Origin: Rhodoferax sp.
Lineage (GTDB): Bacteria > Pseudomonadota > Gammaproteobacteria > Burkholderiales > Burkholderiaceae_C
Assembly: GCA_021738345.1 (NCBI GenBank)
Contig: JAIPCE010000006.1
Location: 1-43,628, forward strand
Length of the DNA: 43,628 nt
Direction of reading: 5' to 3'
Part shown: piece by piece, positions 1-9,772 of the stretch
Layout of the letters: each line of letters opens with the position of its first letter
Numbering within the stretch: position 1 is the first letter of the stretch
Notes under the pieces: generated by a model
What the model was told of the DNA's origin: nothing
The model's input: only the letters and a program-made list of their open reading frames with translations
The model's database searches: none
Program-made: the position numbers and the translations under genes

Positions 1-277
1 TGTTCATGCCGCCACACAGACCCTTGTCGGTGGTGATGACAATAAAACCAGCCACCTTGGCCTCGTTCTCCCGCATGAAAGCATGCTGGTACTCAGGGTG
101 GGCTTTACCAAGATTGGCGGCAATATTGCGAATTTTTTCGCTGTACGGCCGGGCTGCACGCATCCGGTCTTGCGCCTTGCGCATTTTGGATGCAGCGACC
201 ATCTCCATGGCTTTGGTGATCTTCTTGGTGTTCTCCACCGATTTGATCTTGCCGCGTATTTCCTTACCTGCTGCCAT
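1..277 (-). CDS. atpG: ATP synthase F1 gamma subunit, N-terminal part (runs off window)
   Basis: Gamma forms the central rotating shaft of F1 and couples proton flow through Fo to ATP synthesis. Only the first 92 or so codons are present. The ATG is at 275-277 and the protein begins [20 protein letters not shown], the standard gamma N-terminal helix, with [17 protein letters not shown] following. The conserved TDKGLCGG segment appears just before the window edge. It starts 21 bases after the atpA stop, so it is co-transcribed and probably translationally linked with atpA. Identification is secure; the C-terminal half lies outside the window. Confidence 0.97.
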   Translation of the reverse strand, partial: MAAGKEIRGKIKSVENTKKITKAMEMVAASKMRKAQDRMRAARPYSEKIRNIAANLGKAHPEYQHAFMRENEAKVAGFIVITTDKGLCGGMN

Positions 278-298
278 ATGGTTCTCCGCCGGGCCGGA

Positions 299-1852
299 TC
301 AGGCGAAAGTCTTTTTGAACGCAGCGATGGCTGTGTTCATTTCGGCTTCAGCATCTTTGTCCATGGCTTTGTCGGCTTCGAGCTTGGTCAGCAGCGCTGC
401 GTGGCGGTCGCGCAGGAATGCATGCAAACCATGTTCGAACGACAGCGCCTTCTTGACATCGATGTCGTCGATATAGCCCTTGTTGACCGCATACAGGGTG
501 GCGGCCATCAGGCTGATGGGCAACGGGCTGTACTGGGCTTGCTTTAAAAGTTCGGTCACACGGGCACCGCGGTCGAGCTGCTTGCGGGTGGCTTCGTCGA
601 GGTCTGAGGCAAACTGGGCAAATGCGGCCAACTCACGGTACTGGGCGAGGTCGGTACGGATACCACCGGACAGGTTCTTGACGAGTTTGGTTTGCGCCGC
701 ACCACCGACCCGAGACACCGAGATACCGGCGTTGATGGCGGGGCGAATGCCGGCATTGAAGAGCGAGGTCTCCAGGAAAATCTGGCCATCGGTGATGGAG
801 ATCACGTTGGTGGGCACGAAAGCAGACACGTCACCGGCCTGGGTTTCAATGATAGGCAGGGCGGTCAAGGAACCGGTCTTGCCCTTCACAGCGCCTTTGG
901 TGAAGGCTTCCACATAGTCAGCGTTCACCCGTGCAGCACGCTCAAGCAGGCGGCTGTGGAGATAAAATACGTCGCCGGGATAGGCTTCGCGGCCTGGGGG
1001 GCGGCGCAGCAACAAGGACACCTGGCGGTAGGCCACAGCCTGCTTGGATAGGTCGTCGTACACAATCAGGGCATCTTCGCCGCGGTCGCGGAAATACTCG
1101 CCCATGGTGCAGCCGGAATAGGCCGACACATATTGCATGGCCGCCGATTCGGACGCCGTGGCGGCCACCACAATGGTGTACTCCATGGCACCGGCTTGCT
1201 CCAGCGCACGCACCACGTTTTTAACCGACGACGCCTTTTGACCAATGGCCACGTAGACGCAGGTCATGTCCTGGCCTTTTTGGTTGATGATGGCATCGAT
1301 CGCGACCGCAGTCTTGCCGGTCTGGCGGTCGCCAATGATCAATTCACGCTGACCGCGTCCCACCGGAACCATGGAGTCAATCGACTTCAAGCCAGTCGCC
1401 ATGGGCTGGCTCACCGATTGGCGTGCGATCACGCCCGGAGCGACCTTTTCGATGACGTCGGTCATCTTGGCGTTGATCGGGCCCTTGCCGTCAATCGGCT
1501 GGCCCAGTGCGTTGACCACGCGACCTTTGAGCTCGGGGCCGACGGGCACTTCCAGGATACGGCCGGTGCACTTGACCGTGTCGCCTTCAGAAATATGTTC
1601 GTATTCGCCCAAAATGACCGAGCCCACCGAGTCGCGCTCGAGGTTCAGGGCCAAACCATAGGTGGGCAGACCGTCACTGCCCGCCGGAAACTCCAGCATT
1701 TCGCCCTGCATCACATCAGACAAGCCATGGATGCGGCAAATACCGTCGGTGACGGACACCACCGTACCTTGATTGCGAATGTCGGCGCTAGCGGACAGGC
1801 CTTCAATACGGCTCTTGATCAGTTCAGAGATTTCTGCGGGATTGAGTTGCAT
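299..1852 (-). CDS. atpA: ATP synthase F1 alpha subunit
   Basis: Alpha is the regulatory nucleotide-binding subunit of the F1 hexamer and alternates with beta. The 517-residue length is normal for the family. The P-loop GDRQTGKT lies near residue 170, and the conserved [19 protein letters not shown] and [10 protein letters not shown] stretches are present. The start ATG at 1850-1852 is preceded by a strong AAGGAAAG ribosome-binding site. It sits between atpH and atpG in the canonical order. Nothing in it looks damaged. Confidence 0.99.
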   Translation of the reverse strand: MQLNPAEISELIKSRIEGLSASADIRNQGTVVSVTDGICRIHGLSDVMQGEMLEFPAGSDGLPTYGLALNLERDSVGSVILGEYEHISEGDTVKCTGRILEVPVGPELKGRVVNALGQPIDGKGPINAKMTDVIEKVAPGVIARQSVSQPMATGLKSIDSMVPVGRGQRELIIGDRQTGKTAVAIDAIINQKGQDMTCVYVAIGQKASSVKNVVRALEQAGAMEYTIVVAATASESAAMQYVSAYSGCTMGEYFRDRGEDALIVYDDLSKQAVAYRQVSLLLRRPPGREAYPGDVFYLHSRLLERAARVNADYVEAFTKGAVKGKTGSLTALPIIETQAGDVSAFVPTNVISITDGQIFLETSLFNAGIRPAINAGISVSRVGGAAQTKLVKNLSGGIRTDLAQYRELAAFAQFASDLDEATRKQLDRGARVTELLKQAQYSPLPISLMAATLYAVNKGYIDDIDVKKALSFEHGLHAFLRDRHAALLTKLEADKAMDKDAEAEMNTAIAAFKKTFA

Positions 1853-1903
1853 GACTCTTTCCTTCTTTCGTTAAGGGGGGCCTGTCAACCTGGGGCTTGC
1901 GCC

Positions 1904-2434
1904 TCAGGCCATCAGGGCCGTTTTCATTTGTTCCAGACGGGCTTTGACAGAGGTGTCAAGGACTTCGTCACCCACCACCACGCGAATGCCACCAATCAGC
2001 TCGGGCAACAATTCGACGGATACATTGAGTTTGCGGGCAAACCGTTTTTCAAGCGTCAATGCCAGATCGTCCAGGGCTGCACCATCGATGGCAAAGGCGC
2101 TGTAGACCACCGCATCCGAAGAGCCGCTCTGCGCATTTTTCAGGGCGCGAAATTGCTTGGCGATTTCAGTGAAGGCGCTCAAACGCCCGTTATCGATCAG
2201 GGTGCGCAGGAAGTTTTGGGCCAACGCCGGCAAAGCCGCTTGGTTCACTGCGGTGATCAGCTCAAATACCTGTGCGTTGGTGACATTGGGGTTGTCGGCG
2301 AGCTGCAGCACTTGCGGGTCGCCTGCAATCGCTTGCAAGCCATCCACCCACTGCGCTGCAGCATTCAAGTCCGCGGCAGTAGCCTTGAACAAGGCCTCGG
2401 CGTAAGGTCGGGCAATGGTGGCAAGTTCGGCCAT
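1904..2434 (-). CDS. atpH: ATP synthase F1 delta subunit
   Basis: Delta (OSCP homologue) joins the alpha3beta3 head to the peripheral b stalk. The protein is 176 residues, typical in length, and starts [18 protein letters not shown], the family's N-terminal signature. The C-terminal region reads [21 protein letters not shown], the conserved delta segment before the last helix. It lies 51 bases upstream of atpA and 10 bases downstream of atpF, within one operon. Confidence 0.97.
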   Translation of the reverse strand: MAELATIARPYAEALFKATAADLNAAAQWVDGLQAIAGDPQVLQLADNPNVTNAQVFELITAVNQAALPALAQNFLRTLIDNGRLSAFTEIAKQFRALKNAQSGSSDAVVYSAFAIDGAALDDLALTLEKRFARKLNVSVELLPELIGGIRVVVGDEVLDTSVKARLEQMKTALMA

Positions 2435-2444
2435 GTTTGTCCTC

Positions 2445-2915
2445 TTACAGCTCGGTCTTCAGCCGACCCAGCAGATCAGCGTGGACGGAGGCAGTGACTT
2501 CCCGGTGAAGGATTTGCTCTGCACCCTTGACCGCTAGCACGGCTACTTGCTCACGCAAGGCCTCACGTGCCCGCACGGTTTGCTGATCGGCCTCCACTTT
2601 AGCAGCAGCAATGATCTTGTTGCCCTCCTCGGTGGCTTTGGCCTTGGCCTCTTCGACGATGGCCTGTCCGCGACGCTCGGCATCGGCTAAGCGCGCGGCG
2701 GTCTCGGTGCGCGACTTGGCAATCTCGGCTTCGATCCGCTTATTAGCGGATGAAAGCTCAGACTTAGCCTTGTCGGCAGCCGATAGGCCGTCGGCAATTT
2801 TGCTGGCGCGCTCGTCCAACGCAGCTGCGATGGGCGGCCACACGAACTTCATCGTGAACAGCACCAGCAATGCGAAGACGATAGCTTGCGCTACCAGAGT
2901 TCCATTAATGCTCAC
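2445..2915 (-). CDS. atpF: ATP synthase Fo b subunit
   Basis: Subunit b forms the peripheral stator stalk. The 156-residue protein has one N-terminal membrane helix (about residues 5-25, hydrophobic with FVWPP at its end) followed by a long charged Ala/Glu/Lys-rich helix expected to dimerise as a coiled coil. This is the normal proteobacterial b architecture and length. It sits between atpE and atpH. Confidence 0.97.
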   Translation of the reverse strand: MSINGTLVAQAIVFALLVLFTMKFVWPPIAAALDERASKIADGLSAADKAKSELSSANKRIEAEIAKSRTETAARLADAERRGQAIVEEAKAKATEEGNKIIAAAKVEADQQTVRAREALREQVAVLAVKGAEQILHREVTASVHADLLGRLKTEL

Positions 2916-2951
2916 AGTAAGTCTCCTTCAACACGGTGTTGCAGGAAAGGC

Positions 2952-3224
<273 letters not shown>

Positions 3225-3235
3225 CTAAATGAACT

Positions 3236-3280
3236 AAAAAAACAAAACCAAAACCAAAACCAAACCGAAAACCCCAAACC
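3236..3280. repeat. GGTTTT-type hexamer repeats between atpB and atpE
   Basis: The spacer between the atpB stop and the atpE ribosome-binding site is almost entirely imperfect tandem CCAAAA units on the plus strand, i.e. GGTTTT in the mRNA sense. About three exact units are followed by degenerate ones. The transcript is therefore U-rich and weakly structured immediately before atpE, the subunit needed in highest copy. A U-rich translational enhancer upstream of atpE is known in E. coli; a similar role here is inference. Confidence 0.7.
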
Positions 3281-3286
3281 GCAGCA

Positions 3287-4171
3287 TCAATGCGCGTCGT
3301 GCGCCTGCCCGATGTAAACCAAGGTCAACATCATGAACACAAAAGCCTGCAGCAAAATAATGATAATGTGAAACACCGCCCACGCCCAGCCCGCCACCAC
3401 ATGCAGCAGCAGCAGCGCCAGACTTCCGGGCTCTGCAGAAAATGCCCAAGAACCACCCAGCAAAGCAATCAGCATAAACACCAGCTCGCCCGCATACATA
3501 TTGCCAAACAGCCGCATGCCATGCGAAACCGTTTTGGCGGTAAAGGAGATCAACTGCTCAGCCACGTTGACAACGCCCAAAATAATTGCGAACACCGGAT
3601 TTTTGCTGGTACCAAAGGGTGCCGAAACCAGTTCGTGTGCCCAGCCGCCCAGGCCCTTGATCTTGATATTGTAAAAAAGGCAAATGAACAGCACTGACAC
3701 CGACAAGCCCATGGTGATCGACAAATCGGCCGTTGGCACCACGCGCAAATACGCATGGCTAGGGTCATGACCCGCAGCACCGTAGATTGCCTCCCAGATG
3801 GAGGGCAGCAGATCCAGCGGCAACAGGTCCATGGCGTTGAGCAGGAAAATCCAGACAAACACCGTGAGTGCCAGCGGTGCGACCAGTTTGCGGCTGTTGG
3901 CGTTATGAACGATGGACTTGGCCTGACCATCGACCATTTCCATCAAAATTTCGACGGCTGCCTGAAAGCGGCCCGGAACACCTGCGGTAGCGCGGCTGGC
4001 AGCCTTCCACAGAAAGAAACTGCCCAGCAAACCCAGGGTGATCGAGAAAAACAGCGAGTCAATATTGAAGACCGAAAAGTCGACAATTTCGGTCTGGGTT
4101 TTGTTTTGCAAATGGGTCAGGTGGTGAACGATGTAGTCACTGGCGGACGGCGCGTGTGCTTCTGCAGACAT
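3287..4171 (-). CDS. atpB: ATP synthase Fo a subunit
   Basis: Subunit a supplies the two proton half-channels next to the c ring. The 294-residue protein is hydrophobic with several membrane helices. It contains the conserved HGMRLFGNMYAGELVFML segment carrying the essential arginine, and a C-terminal helix rich in aromatic residues. The extended N-terminus (SAEAHAPSASDYIVHHLTHL) is common in betaproteobacteria. The gene starts two bases after the atpI stop, which suggests coupled translation. Confidence 0.98.
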   Translation of the reverse strand: MSAEAHAPSASDYIVHHLTHLQNKTQTEIVDFSVFNIDSLFFSITLGLLGSFFLWKAASRATAGVPGRFQAAVEILMEMVDGQAKSIVHNANSRKLVAPLALTVFVWIFLLNAMDLLPLDLLPSIWEAIYGAAGHDPSHAYLRVVPTADLSITMGLSVSVLFICLFYNIKIKGLGGWAHELVSAPFGTSKNPVFAIILGVVNVAEQLISFTAKTVSHGMRLFGNMYAGELVFMLIALLGGSWAFSAEPGSLALLLLHVVAGWAWAVFHIIIILLQAFVFMMLTLVYIGQAHDAH

Positions 4172-4173
4172 GG

Positions 4174-4662
4174 TTAACTCTTATTCATCTGTTTTAATTT
4201 TGGACGCATTAACAGCGCCACCCAATAAACCTTCATGGTAAGCACCAGACCCAGCAACATTGCCAACCAGTCCAGTGCATCCACTACCCTTGGTGCTGCA
4301 AAAAGCATCGCAACACTAACAGCAATTTTTGCTGCTTCCCACACAAAAAATCCAAAACCAGCTGTCATCGCATTGATGGACGAAAATTGGCTCATCAAAC
4401 CGCGTGCAAACAAACAGGCTGGCAATACAACTGCCAGCGCACCGTAGGCCGTTGACCAAGCCACCGCAGCATTGCGGGTGAAAACCCAGGCCAACAACGT
4501 GACTAGCAATCCGACCACCACCTGCAGCCTAATAACCCGCCAAGGCGAAACCGGCGGTTGCAGCGCGCGCAACGCTTGTGCTTCTTGCCGGGTAAGCCGC
4601 TTAAACGCTGCCGCGTCAAAATCATCAGCGTCAAAGTCATTCAGCGGCGCAATTATCGGCAT
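4174..4662 (-). CDS. atpI: ATP synthase assembly protein I
   Basis: AtpI is a small membrane protein that assists c-ring assembly and is usually the first gene of proteobacterial atp operons. This 162-residue protein has a soluble N-terminal stretch (about 40 residues, rich in Asp and Ala) and four predicted membrane helices. Its sequence is poorly conserved across the family, so the call rests on position ahead of atpB, size and topology. The operon promoter should lie in 4663-4780; I could not pick a convincing -35/-10 pair. Confidence 0.9.
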   Translation of the reverse strand: MPIIAPLNDFDADDFDAAAFKRLTRQEAQALRALQPPVSPWRVIRLQVVVGLLVTLLAWVFTRNAAVAWSTAYGALAVVLPACLFARGLMSQFSSINAMTAGFGFFVWEAAKIAVSVAMLFAAPRVVDALDWLAMLLGLVLTMKVYWVALLMRPKLKQMNKS

Positions 4663-4783
4663 CTCACATTACACAAGGTTTACACGTGCACCGCAGCGCG
4701 CCACACGTTACAAAGCCTACGATTATAAGTAAAAAGCGATGGATTTCGCCCCAAAGTGGGGATAATTAGATGTCTTAACCAAG

Positions 4784-5208
4784 GAGTGCGCGCTTTCACC
4801 CCTGATACCACCCAGGTTTTTCATCGGTATTTACAGCGTACTCTGCCGGTGGCGGTGAGCGGTCAAGGGGTCGACCTTAAAGGCGCTTCCGGCAAAAAAT
4901 ACATCGATGCATCGGGCGGTGCGGCGGTCTTGCCTGGGACATGGACACCCCGCCGTACTGGCTGCCAACCACGTCGCGCCGTGCTACCCCTACCGCGAAC
5001 AAACCTCCAATGAACCCTTCGGAGCAGTACGGCCAACGCCAGGCGCTGGAGCCCGAGCAAGCCATACTTGCCAAGGGGTGCGGAAATAGCTCAGGTACCG
5101 TTTATGGTGGTGCCGGCGTATGGGTGCCCGTACCCGGCTATTTCAGGGCAGTCAGGGCAGTGCGTGAACTCTGCGAGCGCTATGGCGGGCTCCTTATGTC
5201 GCTGACCG
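4784..5208 (+). pseudogene. Remnant of a class III (PLP) aminotransferase
   Basis: Two separated stretches match class III aminotransferases of the aspartate/beta-alanine-pyruvate type. The first (about 4786-4965) reads FHRYLQRTLPVAVSGQGVDL and KKYIDASGGAAV, the usual N-terminus, and then changes frame to LGHGHPAVLAA. The second (about 5120-5205) reads VPVPGYFRAVRAVRELCERY followed by GGLLMS, the region just before the family's LxxDEV motif. Well over 100 residues between them are missing, and everything after the second block is gone, including the PLP lysine. It lies directly upstream of the restriction-modification island, so it may mark the site where foreign DNA arrived. A GC-rich stem (5242-5247 with 5256-5261) follows it without a T-tract. 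Confidence 0.7.
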
Positions 5209-5313
5209 GCTAAGCCTGGCAATAGCTGCGGTGTAACAGTACGCCCCAGGCAAACGGGGCGAGTTGAAGTTCGGTAAACTGGGCGTTTCGGGGACACCCA
5301 CAGGGGGATAACA

Positions 5314-8300
5314 ATGGCACAGCAACCCAGATATCCAACAGCTTCAGGCGCACTACGGCAGCACGCCAAGTTGCCTGCACCCAGCCCATCGCCCATTCTG
5401 AACGGGCCGTACTCCGAGCCCTTGTTTCACTACGCTACGGCGCATGACGGCTCGCTGGACTACGACGCGCGCTGCACGGGCCGGCGCATTTTTTCGCCGC
5501 AGACTCCGCAGGTACCGCTGGGCCAGCAGGCACAGACCAGCCTGCACGACATCAACGACTTTGCCGCCCAGTTCCGCGACGAGCTGGTCAATCTGCTGCG
5601 CGAGCAAGTAGGTCGCTGGCGCGCGCAGGCCTACCCGGACGTGACGAGCCGCGTCACCCGTGACCTGCTGCAGCATTGGTTTCTGAACCCGGAACGTCCC
5701 GCCTGGAAAAAACTCTTTTTTGCCCAGCAAGAGGCCGTCGAGACCGCCATCTGGCTCAACGAAGTGGCGCACCGCTCCAACGCCGGCACCCATGTGCTCA
5801 ACCGCTTGCGCCTTGCCAATGAAAGCGTCGAAGACCCGGCCAGCGTGCTGCCGCGCATCGCCTCCAAAATGGCCACCGGCACCGGCAAGACCGTGGTCAT
5901 GGCCTGCCTACTGCTCTACCACTACCTCAACCGCAACCAGTACCGCAACGACCCGCGCTATGCCGACTATTTCTTGATCGTCGCCCCGGGCATTACCATC
6001 CGGGACCGTTTGCAGGTGCTGCGCGTCGACACCCAAGCACAGCGCGACGCCGATGCCACCGACTACTACCGCGAGCGCTGGTTAGTGCCTGCCGCCTATG
6101 CCAGCCATCTGGCGGGACTCAACGCCCGCCTGGTCATCACCAACTTCCATGCCTTCGAGCCGCGCCTGATTGGCGGCAACAAACGCAGCCCGCTCGACGG
6201 CAAAATCGGCATTGACGGGCGTAAGGTCGAGGCCCGTGAAGACATGGGCCAGATGCTCAAGCGCGTGCTGGGGCCTTTCAAACCCGGGCGGCGGCTGCTG
6301 GTGATTAACGACGAAGCGCACCATTGCTACCTGCCGCGCGCCAAAGGCAAAGACACCGAAGAAGAAAGCAGCGCCACCGAAAACGAGCGTGCCGCGGTCT
6401 GGTTCAGTGGTCTGCGCGAGATTGCCCGACGCTGGCAGCTCAATGCGGTGCACGACCTGTCGGCCACGCCCTACTATTTGTCGGGCTCGGGCTGGCCTGC
6501 GTATTCGTATTTTCCCTGGGTGGTGTCGGACTTTGGCCTGATCGAGGCGATAGAAGCCGGTCTGGTCAAAATACCGTTTCTGCCGGTGGACGACAGCTCG
6601 CAGGAGCTCACCGAGCCCACGCTGCGCAACCTCTATGAGCACTGCAAGGCGGGTCTGCCACGCAAGGGCCAGCGCACCCAGCGCAAAGACGACAAAGCGG
6701 CCAAGGCGAACGCTGCCGACCAGGGCGAAAAAAGCGCAGTTGCGCCGGAACGTCCGCCCGAACTCCCCGCCTTGCTCAAAAATGCACTGGTCCAGTTTTA
6801 CGGGCACTACACCGACTACGAGCGCGGGCTACGGGGCTTGGGCGAGCGCGGCAAAGATCTGCTGACCTCGCCACCGGTATTTATTGTGGTGTGCTCCAAC
6901 ACCATGGTCTCTAAAGAGGTTTACAAACATATTGCTGGCTACGAGACGACCGACGCGGCCGGGCAGCCGTATGCGGTCGAGGGGCTGCTGCCGCAGTTTT
7001 CCAACTTCGCGCCGGTCACCCGTGCCCGCCTGCGCAAGCCCCCCACGCTGCTGATCGACTCCGACGCGCTGGAAAACTCGGGCCAGGTCAGCGACGACTT
7101 CAAGCGCGTGTTTGGCCCCGAGATTGAAGCCTTCAAGCGCGACTACCGCACCAGCCACCCCGACAAATCGGTCGAGGCCTTGACCGATGGTGACTTGCTG
7201 CGCGAGGTGGTCAATACCGTGGGCCGCCCGGGCAAGCTCGGCGAGCACATTCGCTGTGTCGTCAGTGTGGGCATGCTGACCGAGGGCTGGGACGCCAATA
7301 CCGTCACCCACATCGTGGGCGTGCGCGCCTTTGGCTCTCAACTGCTGTGTGAGCAGGTCGCCGGGCGCGCGCTGCGCCGCCGGCAGTATTTTCTGGACCC
7401 CAAAACCGGCCTGTTCCCGCCCGAATACGCCCACATCATTGGCGTGCCGTTCAAGTTCTTTAAAGGCGGCAGCAGCGAGCTGCCGCAAACACAAGACATA
7501 CGGCAAATTCGTGCCCTGCCCGAGCGCGCTGGTCTGGCCCTGGAATTTCCCAAACTGGTGGGGTACAAGATCAGCCACACCGGCGACCGCGTGCGTGCCG
7601 ACTTCAGCGCCACGCCGCGCTACCTGGTGAACATGGCCCATAACCCGGTGCAAACCACCCTGGGCACCGCCTTTTCTGCCCAGGAGCAAGAGCTGCGCAC
7701 CGACATTGATGCCCTGCGCGACCAGGAAGTGGTCTATTGGGTCGCCAAAGAAGTCATGTCGCGCTACTTCCGCGACGAGGCAAGCCGCCCCGAGCTGGAA
7801 AAATTTGCCGACATCCGCCAGATAGCCCAAACTTGGTATGACCAACAGGTGGATGTCATTGGCGAGACCGATCCCCGCTTGCGGCGCCTGCTGCGCCTAG
7901 ACGATGCCACCGCCGTGGCCACCGCCGTCTACCGTGGCATTGAAGCCGCGGCACTGGTGGCGCGCGCGCCCACCGAAGAGGCTGCGGCTAGCCCCGCCAC
8001 CCGCATCCTGCCCCTGTACAACCGCTACAACCCCACCGGCAGCAGCGCGCAGGTGCACGGTGCCACCGTCAAACCGGTGTACCCCACGCGCAAGAGCCAC
8101 GTGAATTTTGTCGTGGCCGACACCGACAGTTGGGAGCAAATCGCCGCCAAAACCTTTGAGCAGCTCGATGCCGTGCAAAGCTATGTCAAAAACGCCTTCC
8201 TGGGCTTTGCGATTCCTTATGTTGACACCCAGGGAGTCGAGCGGGCGTACTTGCCGGACTTTATTTGCCGTGTCAAAACGCCAGACGGCGAGCTGTTCAA

Positions 8301-8742
8301 CCTGATCGTCGAAATCACCGGGTTCAACAAAGACAAGGCGCTTAAACGCTACTTCACCACCGAACGCTGGTTGCCCGCAGTGAATGGCCAGCTCACCCAG
8401 CCCGGCGCACTACGCTGGTATTTTGTCGAAATTACCGACATAGAGCGCATCAAAAACACCCTGGGCGAAGCCGTTGAGCGCATTAGCACCGAAGTGGATG
8501 AAAAAATAAACCAGACTGGGTGGGGCGTGGCCAAGTTGATCGACCAAATACCAGAGGACATCTTTGCGGATGGCCGCCATGACAACGCGGCACAGGAAAT
8601 CCGCCCGCCAGACACAGACGAGCAAACCGAGCGCGAATTCTGGCTGCGAGCCCAGTCCTCCACACTGTCCAGCGTCTGGGGTGACAACGACGACCAACTC
8701 TTTAAAGGGGTGCCGCGCGATGAAGCCGCGCAGCGCTACTAA
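5314..8742 (+). CDS. Type III-like restriction subunit: SF2 helicase with C-terminal nuclease domain
   Basis: This 1142-residue protein resembles the large Res subunits of type III-like systems (BPTD_3080-type). SF2 motifs are clear: MATGTGKT (Walker A) near residue 187, INDEAHH (DEAH box) near 333, SATPYYL near 383, GMLTEGWDANT near 655 and EQVAGRALRRRQ (motif VI) near 680. A C-terminal PD-(D/E)xK-like segment reads YLPDF near residue 980, then NLIVEITGFNKDK near 995. The last motif has Thr where Lys is usual, either a subfamily trait or loss of nuclease activity. The ATG at 5314 follows a good AGGGGG site. Its expected DNA-methylating partner survives only as the truncated gene at 10806-11933. 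Role: ATP-driven translocation and cleavage of unmethylated foreign DNA (family knowledge). Confidence 0.88.
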   Translation: MAQQPRYPTASGALRQHAKLPAPSPSPILNGPYSEPLFHYATAHDGSLDYDARCTGRRIFSPQTPQVPLGQQAQTSLHDINDFAAQFRDELVNLLREQVGRWRAQAYPDVTSRVTRDLLQHWFLNPERPAWKKLFFAQQEAVETAIWLNEVAHRSNAGTHVLNRLRLANESVEDPASVLPRIASKMATGTGKTVVMACLLLYHYLNRNQYRNDPRYADYFLIVAPGITIRDRLQVLRVDTQAQRDADATDYYRERWLVPAAYASHLAGLNARLVITNFHAFEPRLIGGNKRSPLDGKIGIDGRKVEAREDMGQMLKRVLGPFKPGRRLLVINDEAHHCYLPRAKGKDTEEESSATENERAAVWFSGLREIARRWQLNAVHDLSATPYYLSGSGWPAYSYFPWVVSDFGLIEAIEAGLVKIPFLPVDDSSQELTEPTLRNLYEHCKAGLPRKGQRTQRKDDKAAKANAADQGEKSAVAPERPPELPALLKNALVQFYGHYTDYERGLRGLGERGKDLLTSPPVFIVVCSNTMVSKEVYKHIAGYETTDAAGQPYAVEGLLPQFSNFAPVTRARLRKPPTLLIDSDALENSGQVSDDFKRVFGPEIEAFKRDYRTSHPDKSVEALTDGDLLREVVNTVGRPGKLGEHIRCVVSVGMLTEGWDANTVTHIVGVRAFGSQLLCEQVAGRALRRRQYFLDPKTGLFPPEYAHIIGVPFKFFKGGSSELPQTQDIRQIRALPERAGLALEFPKLVGYKISHTGDRVRADFSATPRYLVNMAHNPVQTTLGTAFSAQEQELRTDIDALRDQEVVYWVAKEVMSRYFRDEASRPELEKFADIRQIAQTWYDQQVDVIGETDPRLRRLLRLDDATAVATAVYRGIEAAALVARAPTEEAAASPATRILPLYNRYNPTGSSAQVHGATVKPVYPTRKSHVNFVVADTDSWEQIAAKTFEQLDAVQSYVKNAFLGFAIPYVDTQGVERAYLPDFICRVKTPDGELFNLIVEITGFNKDKALKRYFTTERWLPAVNGQLTQPGALRWYFVEITDIERIKNTLGEAVERISTEVDEKINQTGWGVAKLIDQIPEDIFADGRHDNAAQEIRPPDTDEQTEREFWLRAQSSTLSSVWGDNDDQLFKGVPRDEAAQRY

Positions 8743-8899
8743 GCTTGGACGGTAGCTAGGGCATTTTGGGAGACTAAGGTGTGCAATCTGTAACGTTCTT
8801 TTCCAGCGTCCAGCGGTGGCCTTGCGGATTTCGTTAGACTTAGTACTCGCTGGGCACAAGAGAATCGCCGAGTTCCAGCATCGACTCCACAGTAAAATT

Positions 8900-9772
8900 A
8901 TGCCAAATCACCCGCTAGCTGAAGTCTTCGGACATTCCACAACTGATTTCTCGGATCGCGCTCAGCGATTTAGGAGAAATAAGCTTTGTCCTTTCAACAA
9001 CAAAGTGCCAAGTTGCACCAAAGATAAAGCGAAAGATCCATTGGGGGTATGCAGTGTTTATCACGGACAATCCGCTGTGATTACCTGCCCCGTAAGGTTC
9101 CGAGAAGACTGGCTTATTGCTGATGATGCTGCAGCATTTTTCTTTCCAGATGGGTCAATGTGGACTTCATTGACCGAAGTCAGACTGGCGGACAGCGAGG
9201 GGAAATCCGCTGGCAACATTGATGTTGTATTGGTGGCATACAACAAGGCTGGCAAAGTAATTGATTTTGGTTCACTAGAAGTTCAGGCTGTTTACATTTC
9301 AGGTAATGTTCGTGACCCGTTTGCCCATTATATGGAAAATTGTGCAGCGCACCAAGATATGAATTGGAGAAGTGAGCCGAATTATCCACGGCCTGATTTT
9401 TTGTCATCCTCACGAAAACGCCTCGCACCACAATTGATGTTCAAGGGTGGCATACTAAATGCATGGGGAAAGAAGATGTCCGTTGCTCTTGATTCTCCAT
9501 TTTTCAACACATTGCCGAAATTGAAGGAAGTTTCTAAAGAAGACGCGAATGTGGCTTGGCTTGTTTATGATCTTGTACCTGATAAATATGGAAGCTTGAG
9601 GATAACCAAGTCAAGGACTGTGTACACGGAATTTTCTGAGGCATTGAACACCATTACACGACCCAAAGTGGGAAAAGTGGACGATTTTCTTAAAATTCTG
9701 CAGGCAAAAGTTGATGAGAAGTTAGAGTCACCACCAATAAATCAAACGGTAGATAACCCTTTCAGCGTATGA
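8900..9772 (+). CDS. NotI-family restriction endonuclease
   Basis: I place the start at ATG 8900 (MPNHPLAEVFG), where family similarity begins, giving 290 residues. An upstream GTG at 8816 is in frame but unconvincing. Four cysteines at residues 30 (LCPF), 39, 51 (VCS) and 63 (TCP) match the Fe-binding Cys4 site of NotI. The NotI-type PD-(D/E)xK variant is visible as Glu93, Asp108 (GNIDVV) and Glu127-Val-Gln129 in FGSLEVQAVYISGNV. NotI itself cuts an 8-bp GC-rich site; this protein's target cannot be inferred. The stop overlaps the methylase start by four bases (ATGA), the usual coupling of an endonuclease and its methylase. The gene is clearly more AT-rich than the helicase gene upstream, a sign of separate origin. 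Confidence 0.85.
   Translation: MPNHPLAEVFGHSTTDFSDRAQRFRRNKLCPFNNKVPSCTKDKAKDPLGVCSVYHGQSAVITCPVRFREDWLIADDAAAFFFPDGSMWTSLTEVRLADSEGKSAGNIDVVLVAYNKAGKVIDFGSLEVQAVYISGNVRDPFAHYMENCAAHQDMNWRSEPNYPRPDFLSSSRKRLAPQLMFKGGILNAWGKKMSVALDSPFFNTLPKLKEVSKEDANVAWLVYDLVPDKYGSLRITKSRTVYTEFSEALNTITRPKVGKVDDFLKILQAKVDEKLESPPINQTVDNPFSV

Noticed and set aside
1133-2497. 454-codon open frame antisense to atpA and atpH
   Set aside because: It mirrors conserved atp genes in a GC-rich genome, its product is low-complexity His/Gly/Arg-rich and resembles nothing; a shadow frame.
5242-5261. CGCCCC/GGGGCG hairpin as an intrinsic terminator or attachment site
   Set aside because: No T-tract follows in either direction and no matching copy was seen at the other edge of the island.
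6082-6807. 241-codon open frame antisense to the helicase gene, and a similar one at 6829-7845
   Set aside because: Both lie wholly within the helicase gene, whose sense frame has all SF2 motifs; no ribosome-binding sites or family resemblance.
8816-8899. Upstream GTG start for the NotI-like endonuclease
   Set aside because: The extra 28 residues show no family similarity and the GTG lacks a ribosome-binding site; homology begins at ATG 8900.
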